Assembly: GCA_019677205.1 (NCBI GenBank)
Contig: JAAMXY010000726.1
Coordinates: 1 to 64,000 of the forward strand
DNA from: Pinguiococcus pyrenoidosus
Taxonomy: Eukaryota; Sar; Pinguiophyceae; Pinguiochrysidales; Pinguiochrysidaceae
DNA: 64,000 bases
Direction of reading: 5' to 3'
In this document: positions 42,121 through 51,144 of the stretch, one piece after another
How positions within the stretch are numbered: position 1 is the stretch's first letter
Layout: each line of letters opens with the position of its first letter
Notes under the pieces: model-generated
The model's database searches: none
What the model was told of the DNA's origin: nothing
What the model saw: the letters and a program-made list of their open reading frames with translations, nothing else
Position numbers and translations under genes: made by a program

Positions 42121-43803
42121 TGGAGGCGGCTGTCCTCGAGGCCGGTGGCGTGGTGAGCGCGCTGCTTGCGCTGCCGCTCTTGCAGACGAATCGTCTTGTA
42201 ACAGAGCCGTACATGGACGAAATCTTCCATGCGGCGCAGACGCAGCAGTACTGTGAGGGCGACTTCACAACTTGGGATCCGAAGATCACCACGTTCCCGG
42301 GCTTGTATTACGCCGGACTCGCCTCCGCACGGTGCGTACCTGTGACTCGTGCGGCAACGTTCTATTGAAGAAGACCGGGTGTAACCAGCGCACCGTTCTC
42401 AGGGCGCGCGAAGGGTTTGGAGAGAGTGCGCAAAGCGCCTGCTCTTTGACGTCGCTGCGAGCCGTGAATGCTGTCTTTGGAGTGCTGAGCTTCCTCGCGA
42501 TGGCTCTCTTTTTCGCCACTCGGGGATTCCGACCGGTCTCGGCGGTCCTCCATGCGGCAGCGCTCACGCTCTACGCGCCGCATTTCTTCTACCACTCGCT
42601 TTACTACACCGACCCGGGCGCGACTTGCTTGGTGATCCTCATGCTTCTGGCGGCCCGCAGAGAGCACCACAGTCTAGCAGCGATCCTGGGAGCGCTGGCG
42701 ATCTTCTTCCGTCAGAACAACGTCGTCTGGGTGGCCTTCGCCCTCGGCGCTGCGGCGTTGCGTGTAGTCGGTAAGAAGACCTGTCGCCAGGCAGCTTGCG
42801 GACCGTGAGGAGTATCTGACCATGCCCAGAGGACTCGAGGCCGACTGCCAAGCGAGTGATACGGCACTGCGACGACAAGCCTACGGTAGAGGCCCTTGCA
42901 AGCTTTGGCAGAGTTCTCCAGGTGAAGGCCCCGCATCAACGCGCCTCGAGTTGGATGTACCCTCTCGAATCGGGGCATTCTGAAGTAATGGAAGGCGCTC
43001 GTCGTAGGTCGTCTGGTCGAGTCGATTGGCGATCGTGCGGAAGTGCTGGCCCTTCGCACTTCCGCTGGGAGCGTTCGTGGCCTTCTTGATAAGGAATGGC
43101 GGCTCCGTTGTCGTCGGGGACAAAGCGAACCACGAGATGGTGCCGCATCTTGCCATGCTGGGCTACTTCTTCGTTCTCGTGTGGCTCCCCTACGGTCTCG
43201 TCGGTTCTTATGGTGTTCTCTCACAAGAAACCTTCAGTGCGACCCGAAGCCTTCTCATGCAGCCAGGTATGTGCGCCTGCAAGCCATAGGTCCAAGAGCT
43301 TCAACATGGTAAGACGGAAGCTAAGCTGAAGGGCATGGCGAATCCTCGCAGGTAGCCTGATCTTGATGACAAGCGGCACGACGTGGCTTCTGTCAAAGTA
43401 CAGCTACGGGCACATCTTCCTGCTCAGCGACAACCGGCACCTCACCTTCTACATCTGGAATCGGCTGCTGGGCAAGTCGCAAAGCGTGCGTGCCCTCTTC
43501 GGTCCCGCATACGCGGTGTCCAGCGTGGTCGCCATGGGTAGGCTGAGCGCTGCTCAGGGATACGTCTTTGCCTGCGGCTTCTTCCTGGCCATCGCTTTGC
43601 TCTTGGTGCCGGCCCGGCTCTTGGAGTTCCGGTACTTTACGTTGCCGGTGCTGGTGTACCACTTGCACGCACCCGAGAGGAACCCGGCGAACGTCGTCGC
43701 ATCGATCTTCCTCAATGGAACGCTCAGCTTTGCCCTGCTGTACGTCTTCCTGTACCGGCCATTCCAAGACGCAGACGGCCAAGTGCAGCGCTTCATGCTG
43801 TAG
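42121..43803 (+). CDS. ALG10: ALG10, dolichyl-phosphate-glucose alpha-1,2-glucosyltransferase
   Basis: Exon 1 (42121-about 42331) starts MEAAVLEAGGVVSALLALPL and contains EPYMDEIFHAAQTQQYCEGD followed by WDPKITTFPGLYY, the invariant N-terminal block of ALG10/DIE2. Later exons carry FFYHSLYYTDPGATCLVI and LGALAIFFRQNNVVWVAFAL, then LAMLGYFFVLVWLPYGLVGS. The last exon has YGHIFLLSDNRHLTFYIWNR and LLEFRYFTLPVLVYHLH. These are family hallmarks. The enzyme adds the terminal glucose to the lipid-linked N-glycan precursor in the ER, producing Glc3Man9GlcNAc2-PP-dolichol. Many transmembrane helices are visible, as expected. The start lies 92 bp after the tRNA-His gene. Three introns; the second boundary is approximate. 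Confidence 0.92.
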
Positions 43804-43940
43804 CAAGCAGCAAGAGACGCAGAGACATGAAGCGAACACAAAATAACGGACAGAATTCGTAGCCATATTCTCGTTTCGCGGCTCGTCTCCAAACAGTTCG
43901 GACAGGTACATGGGATTGTCTCTGGGAGTCAGCTACGTCG

Positions 43941-46643
43941 TTACATGGCGTGTTTACGGAATTGTTTCTCTTGCTGCCTTCGTCTGCTTTGGTCTTGTGC
44001 GCAGAGGCGGCGAATGATCTCCTGATCCGTGCGGAGGTCGGCGGTGAGGCTGAACCCGAAGCCGAGCTCCGACACGTTCAGAAGCTCCACGGATTCCTTG
44101 ACCTCGTCTCCTTTCGCCTCTTCGACGATGATCTCGGGGGTTCGTAGACTGCCGGCCCTTTCCTTTCCCAGCGCGAGAGGCCGAATGAGCTGTCGATGCG
44201 GGAGAGAACGCCGGCGGGGCACAGCCTCTTCTTTCGCCTCCAACGCATTCTCCTCGAAGGCATTCATTTCCGCACGCCAGTTGCGAAATGCCGCCTTGGA
44301 AGGGGACGACCTGCGTCGCAGGTCCCAGCTGTGCGTTGGGCTCGTGGGCGGAGAGGCGCTGGGGTTGTAGTGCATATGCCTCGAGATCATGACCGTGGAC
44401 ATCTTCTCGCACAGCTTCTTGCCGAAGGCGCCACATGTCGACGGCTTGCTATCCGTTGGGCGAACGCTCAGATCGGTGGGTACGCGCCGATGACTTCGTC
44501 TGGACTTCTCGATGAGCTGCAGACCGAGGTGGACATCACGAAGACTCCTACGGACTGCGTGAGACGAGCCTCGAGGTCCCGTACTTCGCAATCGAGCACC
44601 TACCCGGAGCCGTGCCAAACTTCTCCGACAGGGCCGTCGTCCAGTTCTGCGTTGAGGTTGTCACAGCTCATGACTTGATGATCCGCGATCACTTGATCCT
44701 GCAAGGTCGACGACGGTGAGACTAAGGCTTTCGCTTCGACAAACTAGACAAAGGAACCAAAGAAACCAAAGAAACCAAAGGAACCAAAGAAACCAAAGAA
44801 ACCAAAGGAACCAAAGAAACCAAAGAAACCAAAGAAACAAACACCACGAAAGGCGTCATACCTGAATGTGGCCCAGTTCTTCTGCGAGCGGCTCGATCAG
44901 GTGCTCTGGATATCCTCGGCTTTCGACATATTCCTTCGCCTTGGCCAACGTAGACTGCATTACTCTAGAAGGTGATGTGCTCAGATGACTGCCGTGGACA
45001 CCTTTCAGACGAGAAACTGGTGGCGGATGATGGCCCACCTTAGATACAGATACTTGGAGAAAGCAGTTTGATCCTCCTCCAGGGCAAATTGCCCGTGCGT
45101 GCTCGTCATGTTGTGGGTGAATTCTTCATCGACTTCGTTCAGGGTTTCCGCCCCGCCCGAAGGGGCCAGAGTCGAACCGGATGACTCCGATCGTAGTTGA
45201 GGCTGCCTTCCCATCATCTACATGCATGTGAATCGCGAGGCTTGCATCAGCAAAGGGACCGGCTCCGCAGCGTGGCGGCAACGGCGGAAACGAACCCGAC
45301 TGGCATTCACAATGCGGACGAAAACGCCTTGCCCAGCGCGCAACTCAAGGAACCTAGATCCAAGAAGGTTCAGATCGATCGTCCACGAGGAGGTCGGCGG
45401 CTCCACATTTCCGATGCTGGGCGCACCTGGAATGCCGACTAGCTTGGGAATTCAGGAAGCTCATCCACGTGTGCTTCAGCTCAATTGAAGAGGCTCGTAA
45501 GTGGACGCTCGTGCCGATCTCTGCGAGCGACGCCACGCGTGAGTCGACCGACGATGATGCCGATGATGTAAAACAGGCCACAGCAAGAGAAGAGGCGCAC
45601 CATCAAAGGGAGCCACGGCTGGCAATGCGCTATGGACATCGCGGAAGTCTACCACAAAATGCATCGGATCGACGCGCTCCAGATCACTCGCCGGCTCCCG
45701 GACGCGGGCACCGGCCAAACGTAGCCTGAGCAGAAGGCGTGATTAGTCGACCAGTCCCTTGCGAAACGAACAGAGGACACGAGCGCCGCAGAAGAGCGCA
45801 GCGATGGCGGACCTCCAAACCTGCCCGCCGGTCTCGGACAAACAGACCAGGGAGCCGTCCACCAGGATGAAGAAGCGAGCGATCCAGTTGAAGAAGCAAG
45901 GCCCCGGCTTGGCGTTGTTCTTGATGAGAAGCCAGCTTTGCAGCAGCACCTTCAACGGAGTGTCTACCGCGTCAGATTCCTTCGCTCAAATGGGGGTTCC
46001 AGCCGCAGGCGCACCTTTTCTCCTTCGCTCTCGACCTCGTCTTCCTCTTTCCGGGGCGTTGGGGGCTCGTCGCCCCACTCATGAGCCGGGTTGCGAAAGG
46101 GCCCCACGCTCGGGTCATTCCGGTTGAGGTCGCCGTGCTCCAGCAGCACCGACTCGCTGCTCCTGCCCGTCGGCACGCGCGACACCAGGTTGAAAACGCG
46201 CTCTTCTGGGCGGAAAAACGCCTCGTTGAGGTAGAACGACGCCACGTCGTCGTGCGTGTTGCTCACGGCCCTGAGACGCGTCTCTTGCCTCGGAACCACG
46301 TCCGCGATCGGCGTCTGTGGCGCTGCCAACTTTAGCTGCTGCGCGATGCCCTTCATATCCCTCCGAATTCCTGCGGAATGCACGTCAGACTTCCTTGGAG
46401 GAGCCGCCGATCCGCCGTCCAGTTACCCTCTGCGGCCTCTCGGATCGTCTCGATGGCGCTCTTGCGTGGCTGGCGGCGCTCGGCGCTCCGTTCCGTGGCG
46501 TCGCTGGGCACGGAGTTGATGGTAGAGCGACGCCGGGGGCGGAAATGCGCGCGCGAGTGGCCGGAGCCCATGATGGCTTGCGCAGATGGTGTGGGACTCG
46601 ACGGCCTGCCATCTTGCGAGTCTGGAGGCGCTTGAGACGCCAT
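43941..46643 (-). CDS. PH-domain protein, otherwise unrecognised
   Basis: A multi-exon gene inferred from a chain of open frames. The start exon (MASQAPPDSQDGRPSSPTPS) is Ser/Arg-rich. The next reads VSNTHDDVASFYLNEAFFRP followed by VFNLVSRVPTGRSS. Then a split PH domain: VLLQSWLLIKNNAKPGPCFF, NWIARFFILVDGSLVCL, DPMHFVVDFRDV and AEIGTSVHLRASSIELKHTW followed by MSFLNS, the typical C-terminal PH helix with its Trp. Downstream exons include FALEEDQTAFSKYLYLR, MQSTLAKAKEYVESRGYPEH and DDGPVGEVWHGSG. The last exon starts near MSTVMISRHMHYNPSASPPT and ends QEKQFRKHAM. PH domains bind phosphoinositides or proteins at membranes. I cannot exclude two adjacent genes, since the middle joins were not all resolved. 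An intron carries a CAAAGAAAC tandem array. Confidence 0.5.
44751..44846. repeat. Intronic tandem array of caaag(a/g)aac units
   Basis: About ten head-to-tail copies of a 9-bp unit (caaagaaac / caaaggaac) within an intron of the PH-domain gene. Confidence 0.9.
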
Positions 46644-47257
46644 CTTTGCCAATTCAAAGAGGCCAAAAGCGCGGGAAAAACCGGCGACAAACGCCCTGAT
46701 TGGTTGAACCATTTTCTCAATCTACGTCGGTGATGTAACTGGATGATTTCTGACATTCCCTTTTCTTTATTTCCGTGATTCAAAGCCTGCATAAGCCCGT
46801 CGACGCAAACGACGCAAACCAACGCGTTCGGAAAACGTCTTAACGAATCTTCGACGCCGGACTTCGGCGTTTCGCGCTTCGCTTCCGCGCTTTCGCTGCC
46901 TCGTCCTTCGCCAACCTGCCGAAAGCCTGGTGGACGCGGTGGACGCGTGAAGATGCTCGCGCTGCCGCGGATCCAGCGCTCTCAGCTGACTCGCAAAGGC
47001 CGCAAAACCGCCAAAGGCCGCCGGCGCGCCGCGCAGCAAGCTGGCCCGCTGCGCGACTACTGGAACGCTCGAGATCTTCTGAAGGCTTCCCGAAGAGGTG
47101 CGGTGGAAAAAGCAGCTCAGGCGATCTGTCCGGAGAGCCGACGTTTGAACTGAGATGCGTTGAAGGCGCTTTCGGAGGGTCCAGCGCTGCGCTTCAGCAG
47201 CTCGTGAACGCCTTGGCGACGGTGCTGCAGCTGGACATCTGCGTGGCGAGGGCGGCG
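46644..47257. other. Divergent intergenic region, no confident gene
   Basis: 614 bp between the PH-domain gene start and the coiled-coil gene start. A short plus-strand ORF (46947-47153) encodes a very basic peptide beginning MKMLALPRIQRSQLTRKGRK. It could be a leader exon or chance; a minus ORF overlapping it is Arg/Pro-rich and looks like a shadow. Confidence 0.35.
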
Positions 47258-48001
47258 ATGGCGGACGGAGACGACGACGACGACGACGCATCTGCCATCT
47301 CCGACATCACCGACGACACGGATAGCGAGCTGTCGTACCCCACATCTCTCGCGAGTCGGGCCGCCGGCCGCAAGTTGGACGCCAGGGCGGAGCTCGCCGA
47401 GCGCGAGAGAGTGCTAGAGACACTGCGGGATCAGCTGCGACAAGCGGGCGTGGCCAAAGCCAAGGTATCGGCCTTGGAGTTGCTGCTTTGGCCGTGAGGA
47501 GCTCCCCCTGTTGCGCTGGCCCACTGACGCCTCCTGTCGTTTGGCGCCCGAAGGTGACGCTGCGACTTCCCAGCGCCGGGGGCAAGGCAGTGCCTGGCTC
47601 TGCGAAGCCGCGGACGAGAGGGCGCTTGCAGCGGCCTCGCACCATTGGGGGCTTCAAGAGGAGACTCAACGGCGCTCAGAGCAATGCGCCGCCCACGCCG
47701 GACCAGCTGCACAAGGCCAAGGAGGAGCGGCTCAAGCTGGCCAGAGTGGAGGCACTCCTGGCCTCACAAGTGAGAGAGAATCGGCAGCGGCAGGATCAGG
47801 TGAGGCTCACAAGACTTGCCCTGTCTTGAAGGCGACCATGTTGGGTGGGGTCGCGGCCGTCGCTGTCTTTCTTGCCGTTGCCCGGTGTTGGCGGAGTTCA
47901 ATTGCCCGCCTTGTGTCGCTCTGACGCTTCCTGTCTCCGCATAGATCCTCCGGCTGCAACGGCGCATCCAGGAAATACGATACGCCCAGATGCTGGGCTA
48001 G
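47258..48001 (+). CDS. Small acidic/coiled-coil hypothetical protein
   Basis: Three exons with clean GT-AG joins in phase 0: 47258-47464, 47554-47799 and 47945-48001. The protein starts MADGDDDDDDASAISDITDD, continues into a helix (ELAERERVLETLRDQLRQAG), a basic Pro-rich middle (RGRLQRPRTIGGFKRRLNG) and a second helix (ERLKLARVEALLASQVRENR). It ends ILRLQRRIQEIRYAQMLG. About 170 residues. No family was recognised. The size and helical pattern recall small flagellar or centrosomal coiled-coil proteins, but this is only a guess. Confidence 0.6.
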
Positions 48002-48394
48002 TCGAGCTTCCTTCCAAAGACACAAGGCTCCCGAAAGCGCGGCCCTGGCTGTGAGGCTGCGTTCGAAGAGACAAGCAAGGGGCTCCGCCGCATCGGCTGC
48101 ATAGCGCATTCGTCCCTGGCGTGTGCACCACTATCCTAGAAAGAATTACAATAGACGCTGGAGGAGAACTAGACTTGAGCGAAGGCCGCTGAGCGCCCTA
48201 GAAGTCACGGAAGGATTGCGGTAGCTCCTTCAACTTTCGCCGTTCATCCTTGGCAAGCACCCAACCCCCGCCCTCGCGAGCCCCAAAGTCCACAGCGTCT
48301 TTCGCTGGAACTCGTCCAAAGGAAGCCTTGCTTTCTCTTTCCTGCCACACCACAACCTCGGCCCACCGCCACATCCCTCACTCGCACACATCGC
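48002..48394. other. Intergenic, no gene seen
   Basis: 393 bp between two plus-strand genes. Pyrimidine-rich toward its 3' end. No motif was recognised. Confidence 0.4.
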
Positions 48395-49160
48395 ATGGCG
48401 GCGCAGGTTTCCGCACACCTCTTCATGCGCCCGCTAGTATTCCTTGAGGGCCACCGCCGCAGCAAAAGCGGCAATTTCGCAATCATGGCTCTCCGACAAG
48501 CGCTCGTCGAGCGCGCAGTGCGCTTTCTCAGCAACGCGAATGTCAAGGACACGCCGTTGGAGGAAAAAGTGACCTTTCTGCAGAAAAAGGGGCTGTCGGA
48601 GGCCGAAATCGACGAAGTTCTACGGAGAATCCAGCAAAGTCCGCCAATAGCGCCTCTTTTTCCGGCCATTTTTCAGCGATAACCCCGCACTTTCCACAGA
48701 AGGCGCAAAGGCACTGGAGGCCATTTTTGCGGCAGAGGCCCCCAAACCCGCAGGGGCCTATAGCCCGGCCGTTGCCTGCGGAGACTGGCTGTTCGTCTCG
48801 GGCGTCATTGGCGTCGACGGCGCCAGCGACGCTGCGGGGCAGACAGCGCGGTGCATGCAGCAGCTCAAGGCTGTCCTTGAGGCCGGGGGGAGCAGCCTGA
48901 AGGATGTGCTGAAGACGACCATCTTGCTGCGGAACATTGAGGACTACGACGCGGTGAATGCGGCGTATGAGCGGGCTTTAGGAAGCGAGGCGACGGCGGA
49001 CAAAGTGGTCTTGCCGGCGAGAAGCTGCTTCGCTGTGGCCGCGCTACCCAAGGGAGCCTTGGTGGAGATCGAGGCGATCGCGCACCGAGTACCCAAGGAG
49101 CAGCAGCAGCTCAGCGACAGCATCGCGAAGATGAAAGAGCGGATGCGAGCGAAGCTCTGA
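48395..49160 (+). CDS. Pex14 N-terminal domain fused to a RidA (YjgF/UK114) imine deaminase
   Basis: Exon 1 (48395-48638) encodes a short leader and then a Pex14 N-domain: ALVERAVRFLSNANVKDTPL, EEKVTFLQKKGLSEAEID and EVLRRIQQ. This matches the F/L-x-NP-V...SPL..K..FL..KGL...EI three-helix domain that binds the WxxxF motifs of PEX5 and PEX19. A 61-nt intron (48639-48699, GT-AG) joins in frame to exon 2. Exon 2 reads KGAKALEAIFAAEAPKPAGA, YSPAVACGDWLFVSGVIGVD, LKDVLKTTILLRNIEDYDAV and PARSCFAVAALPKGALVEIE. That is a complete RidA fold with the catalytic-site Arg of PARS and the C-terminal Glu. RidA hydrolyses reactive enamines/imines such as 2-aminoacrylate. No Pex14 membrane segment or coiled coil is present, so this is not a full docking peroxin. 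Unspliced, exon 1 would stop at 48682, so the fusion depends on the intron. Confidence 0.8.
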
Positions 49161-49192
49161 GCTTTTTCCTTCTCGGTCTTACTCACGACATG

Positions 49193-51057
49193 CTATCGGA
49201 AAGAGACGCCGTTGTACTCCTCGATCAAGCCCTTGAGGCCGTCTGCGACAAAGACGAAGAAAGCTGAGCGCGTGCCCATCGTTCGCGACCGAGTGGCAAG
49301 AACGACGTACCCATTCCCTGCGCTGCAAGGTCGGTGGTGACGCGCCCTCTTCGACGATTTGGGGCGTTCAATCTGCACGTGACACACCCGACGTCTATGG
49401 CAATCGTGCTCGATGATTCTGCAGTCCATGAATTTCCTGCCCTCGTTTCGCTCCGCGGAACGTACCTCGTGCCGCGGCCAATACCGCATCTTCGTCAGCG
49501 AGCACCAGCGTCTGCTCGTAGGTGAGGTTGCTCTTCTTCACCGCATTCTGAATCAAACTCTTGTTTCTGGTCACCAACCAGAGACGCGAGATGAGTGGAG
49601 GGGTTTCCTGGCTCAAGAGTTTCCTCAGCACGAGCACCTTCGAATCTCGTCGGTTTCGACCAACTTGTTCGTGACGGAGTGCGGCTTCGGCGGTGGCAGC
49701 CCCACCGACATGAGGCCTCCAACAAACGCGCTCCAGAGGCCCTGGGGAGGGGCGCGAGGTCGAGCTCGCTCGGCGTCGTCCTTCTTCTGTTGGAGCGCTT
49801 TCTGTGCGGCTGCGAGCTCCTCGTCCCCTTCCTTCCCAGCGGCAAAGTCTTCGGTGTCGAGGCCCGTGACGCTGTCAAAGTTCACGCCGTAGAGCTTCGC
49901 TTGCCCGACTATGCTGTCAACCTACGCAATGAGAACGGGTCAAACTTGCAAGGCAAGCCCAAGTCATTCTTCAACGCGCCCGGACCCGACATGTGCCGGC
50001 CGGACCGTGGCTCGGTCAAACCATACGGATCCCGTGGAGGTCGCGCATTACCATCTCTCGTTCGTCGATCATCTCGGCATCCGCGGTCGACGGCAGAAAC
50101 ACTCCAAGCGACATTGATCTGAGGGAGAGCGAGAGACGAAGAAGTGGATCGATCAGCGTTCCGTCGCCTTCCCGCTGCACGGCATAACGAGACGCACCGA
50201 TTCTGAAGGTAGCCCAGAAGCGGACCAGCTCCCGCGGCCATCATCCACTTCGACGCGCGCGTGTTTGCCCTGCTGTTCTCCACAAGCTTCCGGGCAAGCG
50301 ACAGACCTGTGCGAGGGAATGGCAAGCCAAGTTAGCGACAAGCCTTGGCTTGCCGCAATGGACACCAGGCGGAGGTCCTCCGTCCGGAGGCCGAAACCAC
50401 CGCGTTGTCTTTGAGGTGGGAGGTTGAGCTGGAATACCTGCCGCGTCGCCAGCGCCCGAAGCCTCGTTTGCTGCTTGCAGGCCTGCTACGCTCACTTTCT
50501 TCGCCCTCAGCTTCGCAGCATACTTTCCCCGCAGATCTCCTCCCAGCGGCGCACTCTGCTCCGGCTTCGCGGCCGTGCTGGGCTCTTCCGAAGCCTTCGC
50601 GTCCACCAAGTTCTGAGCCGCTCCTAGCAGGTCTTCGGGCCGGACGTCATCGTCTCTTCTCCCCCTGCCATGCTGCGCCCTCTGCAGCAGATTCTGCACC
50701 TCCTGCACACTCTCGTGCGGCTTGAGAGGCTCTGCGCTGCGCTGCCATTGCCTGGACGTCGACGTCTCGTCGTCGGAATCCCGAAAGGAGCTGATGGCGT
50801 TGGCGGAGACGTTGTGTTGCTGCGGAGTTCGGGGTCAGCGAGGCTCTCGAAGTCGCCGTGAAGGTTGAGATACCTTTGCTGCTAGCAAGCAGGACAACTG
50901 GAAAAGGACGCCGCGCAGTTTCAGGTTCTTTCCTGCACAGGAGACGCGTTCAGAAGGCAGAAATCCGCGAACTCCGGGAGAGGCTTTACCTACGGCGGTC
51001 AAATCCTTGCTCAACGGTGACGAATCCGATAAGCTGTAGTTTCCCCCTGACGTCCAT
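49193..51057 (-). CDS. Unrecognised multi-exon protein
   Basis: A chain of open, protein-like segments. MDVRGKLQLIGFVTVEQGFD marks a possible start at 51057. SSFRDSDDETSTSRQWQRSA and HESVQEVQNLLQRAQHGRGR follow, then GKYAAKLRAKKVSVAGLQAA. GLSLARKLVENSRANTRASK and WMMAAGAGPLLGYLQNR come next, then LGVFLPSTADAEMIDEREMV and VGQAKLYGVNFDSVTGLDTE. WSAFVGGLMSVGLPPPKP, SLIQNAVKKSNLTYEQTLVL and GYVVLATRSRTMGTRSAFFV finish it, before a stop at 49193. Several joins are good GT-AG with preserved frame, but the one near 49640 needs either a very short intron or a frame correction, and the 5' joins are unresolved. No family was recognised; it may represent two genes. Converges on the RidA fusion with 32 bp between stops. 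Confidence 0.4.
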
Positions 51058-51144
51058 CGGGATTAGACGTATTCGGACGACGAAAACCAGCCGCAAACGC
51101 CACCTTCTAGCGGAATTCGCGCAAGAAACCGCAGAGATTGGTGG

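Noticed and set aside
44751-44846. CRISPR-like regular repeat
   Set aside because: The units are 9 bp, contiguous and without unique spacers; this is an intronic minisatellite in a eukaryotic gene.
45135-45185. A TTCGACT/tRNA T-loop-like string on the minus strand
   Set aside because: The flanking bases do not form a T-stem, and no matching acceptor stem or anticodon arm is nearby; it lies within the PH-domain gene.
46767-47291. 174-codon Arg/Pro-rich minus-strand ORF
   Set aside because: Overlaps the well-supported start exon of the coiled-coil gene; its repeated Arg/Pro content is what GC-rich antisense DNA gives.
48395-48682. A stand-alone 95-aa Pex14-like peptide
   Set aside because: The C-terminal residues after RIQQ come from an intron with a pyrimidine-rich 3' end, and splicing restores frame with the RidA exon; a short stand-alone form remains possible only by intron retention.
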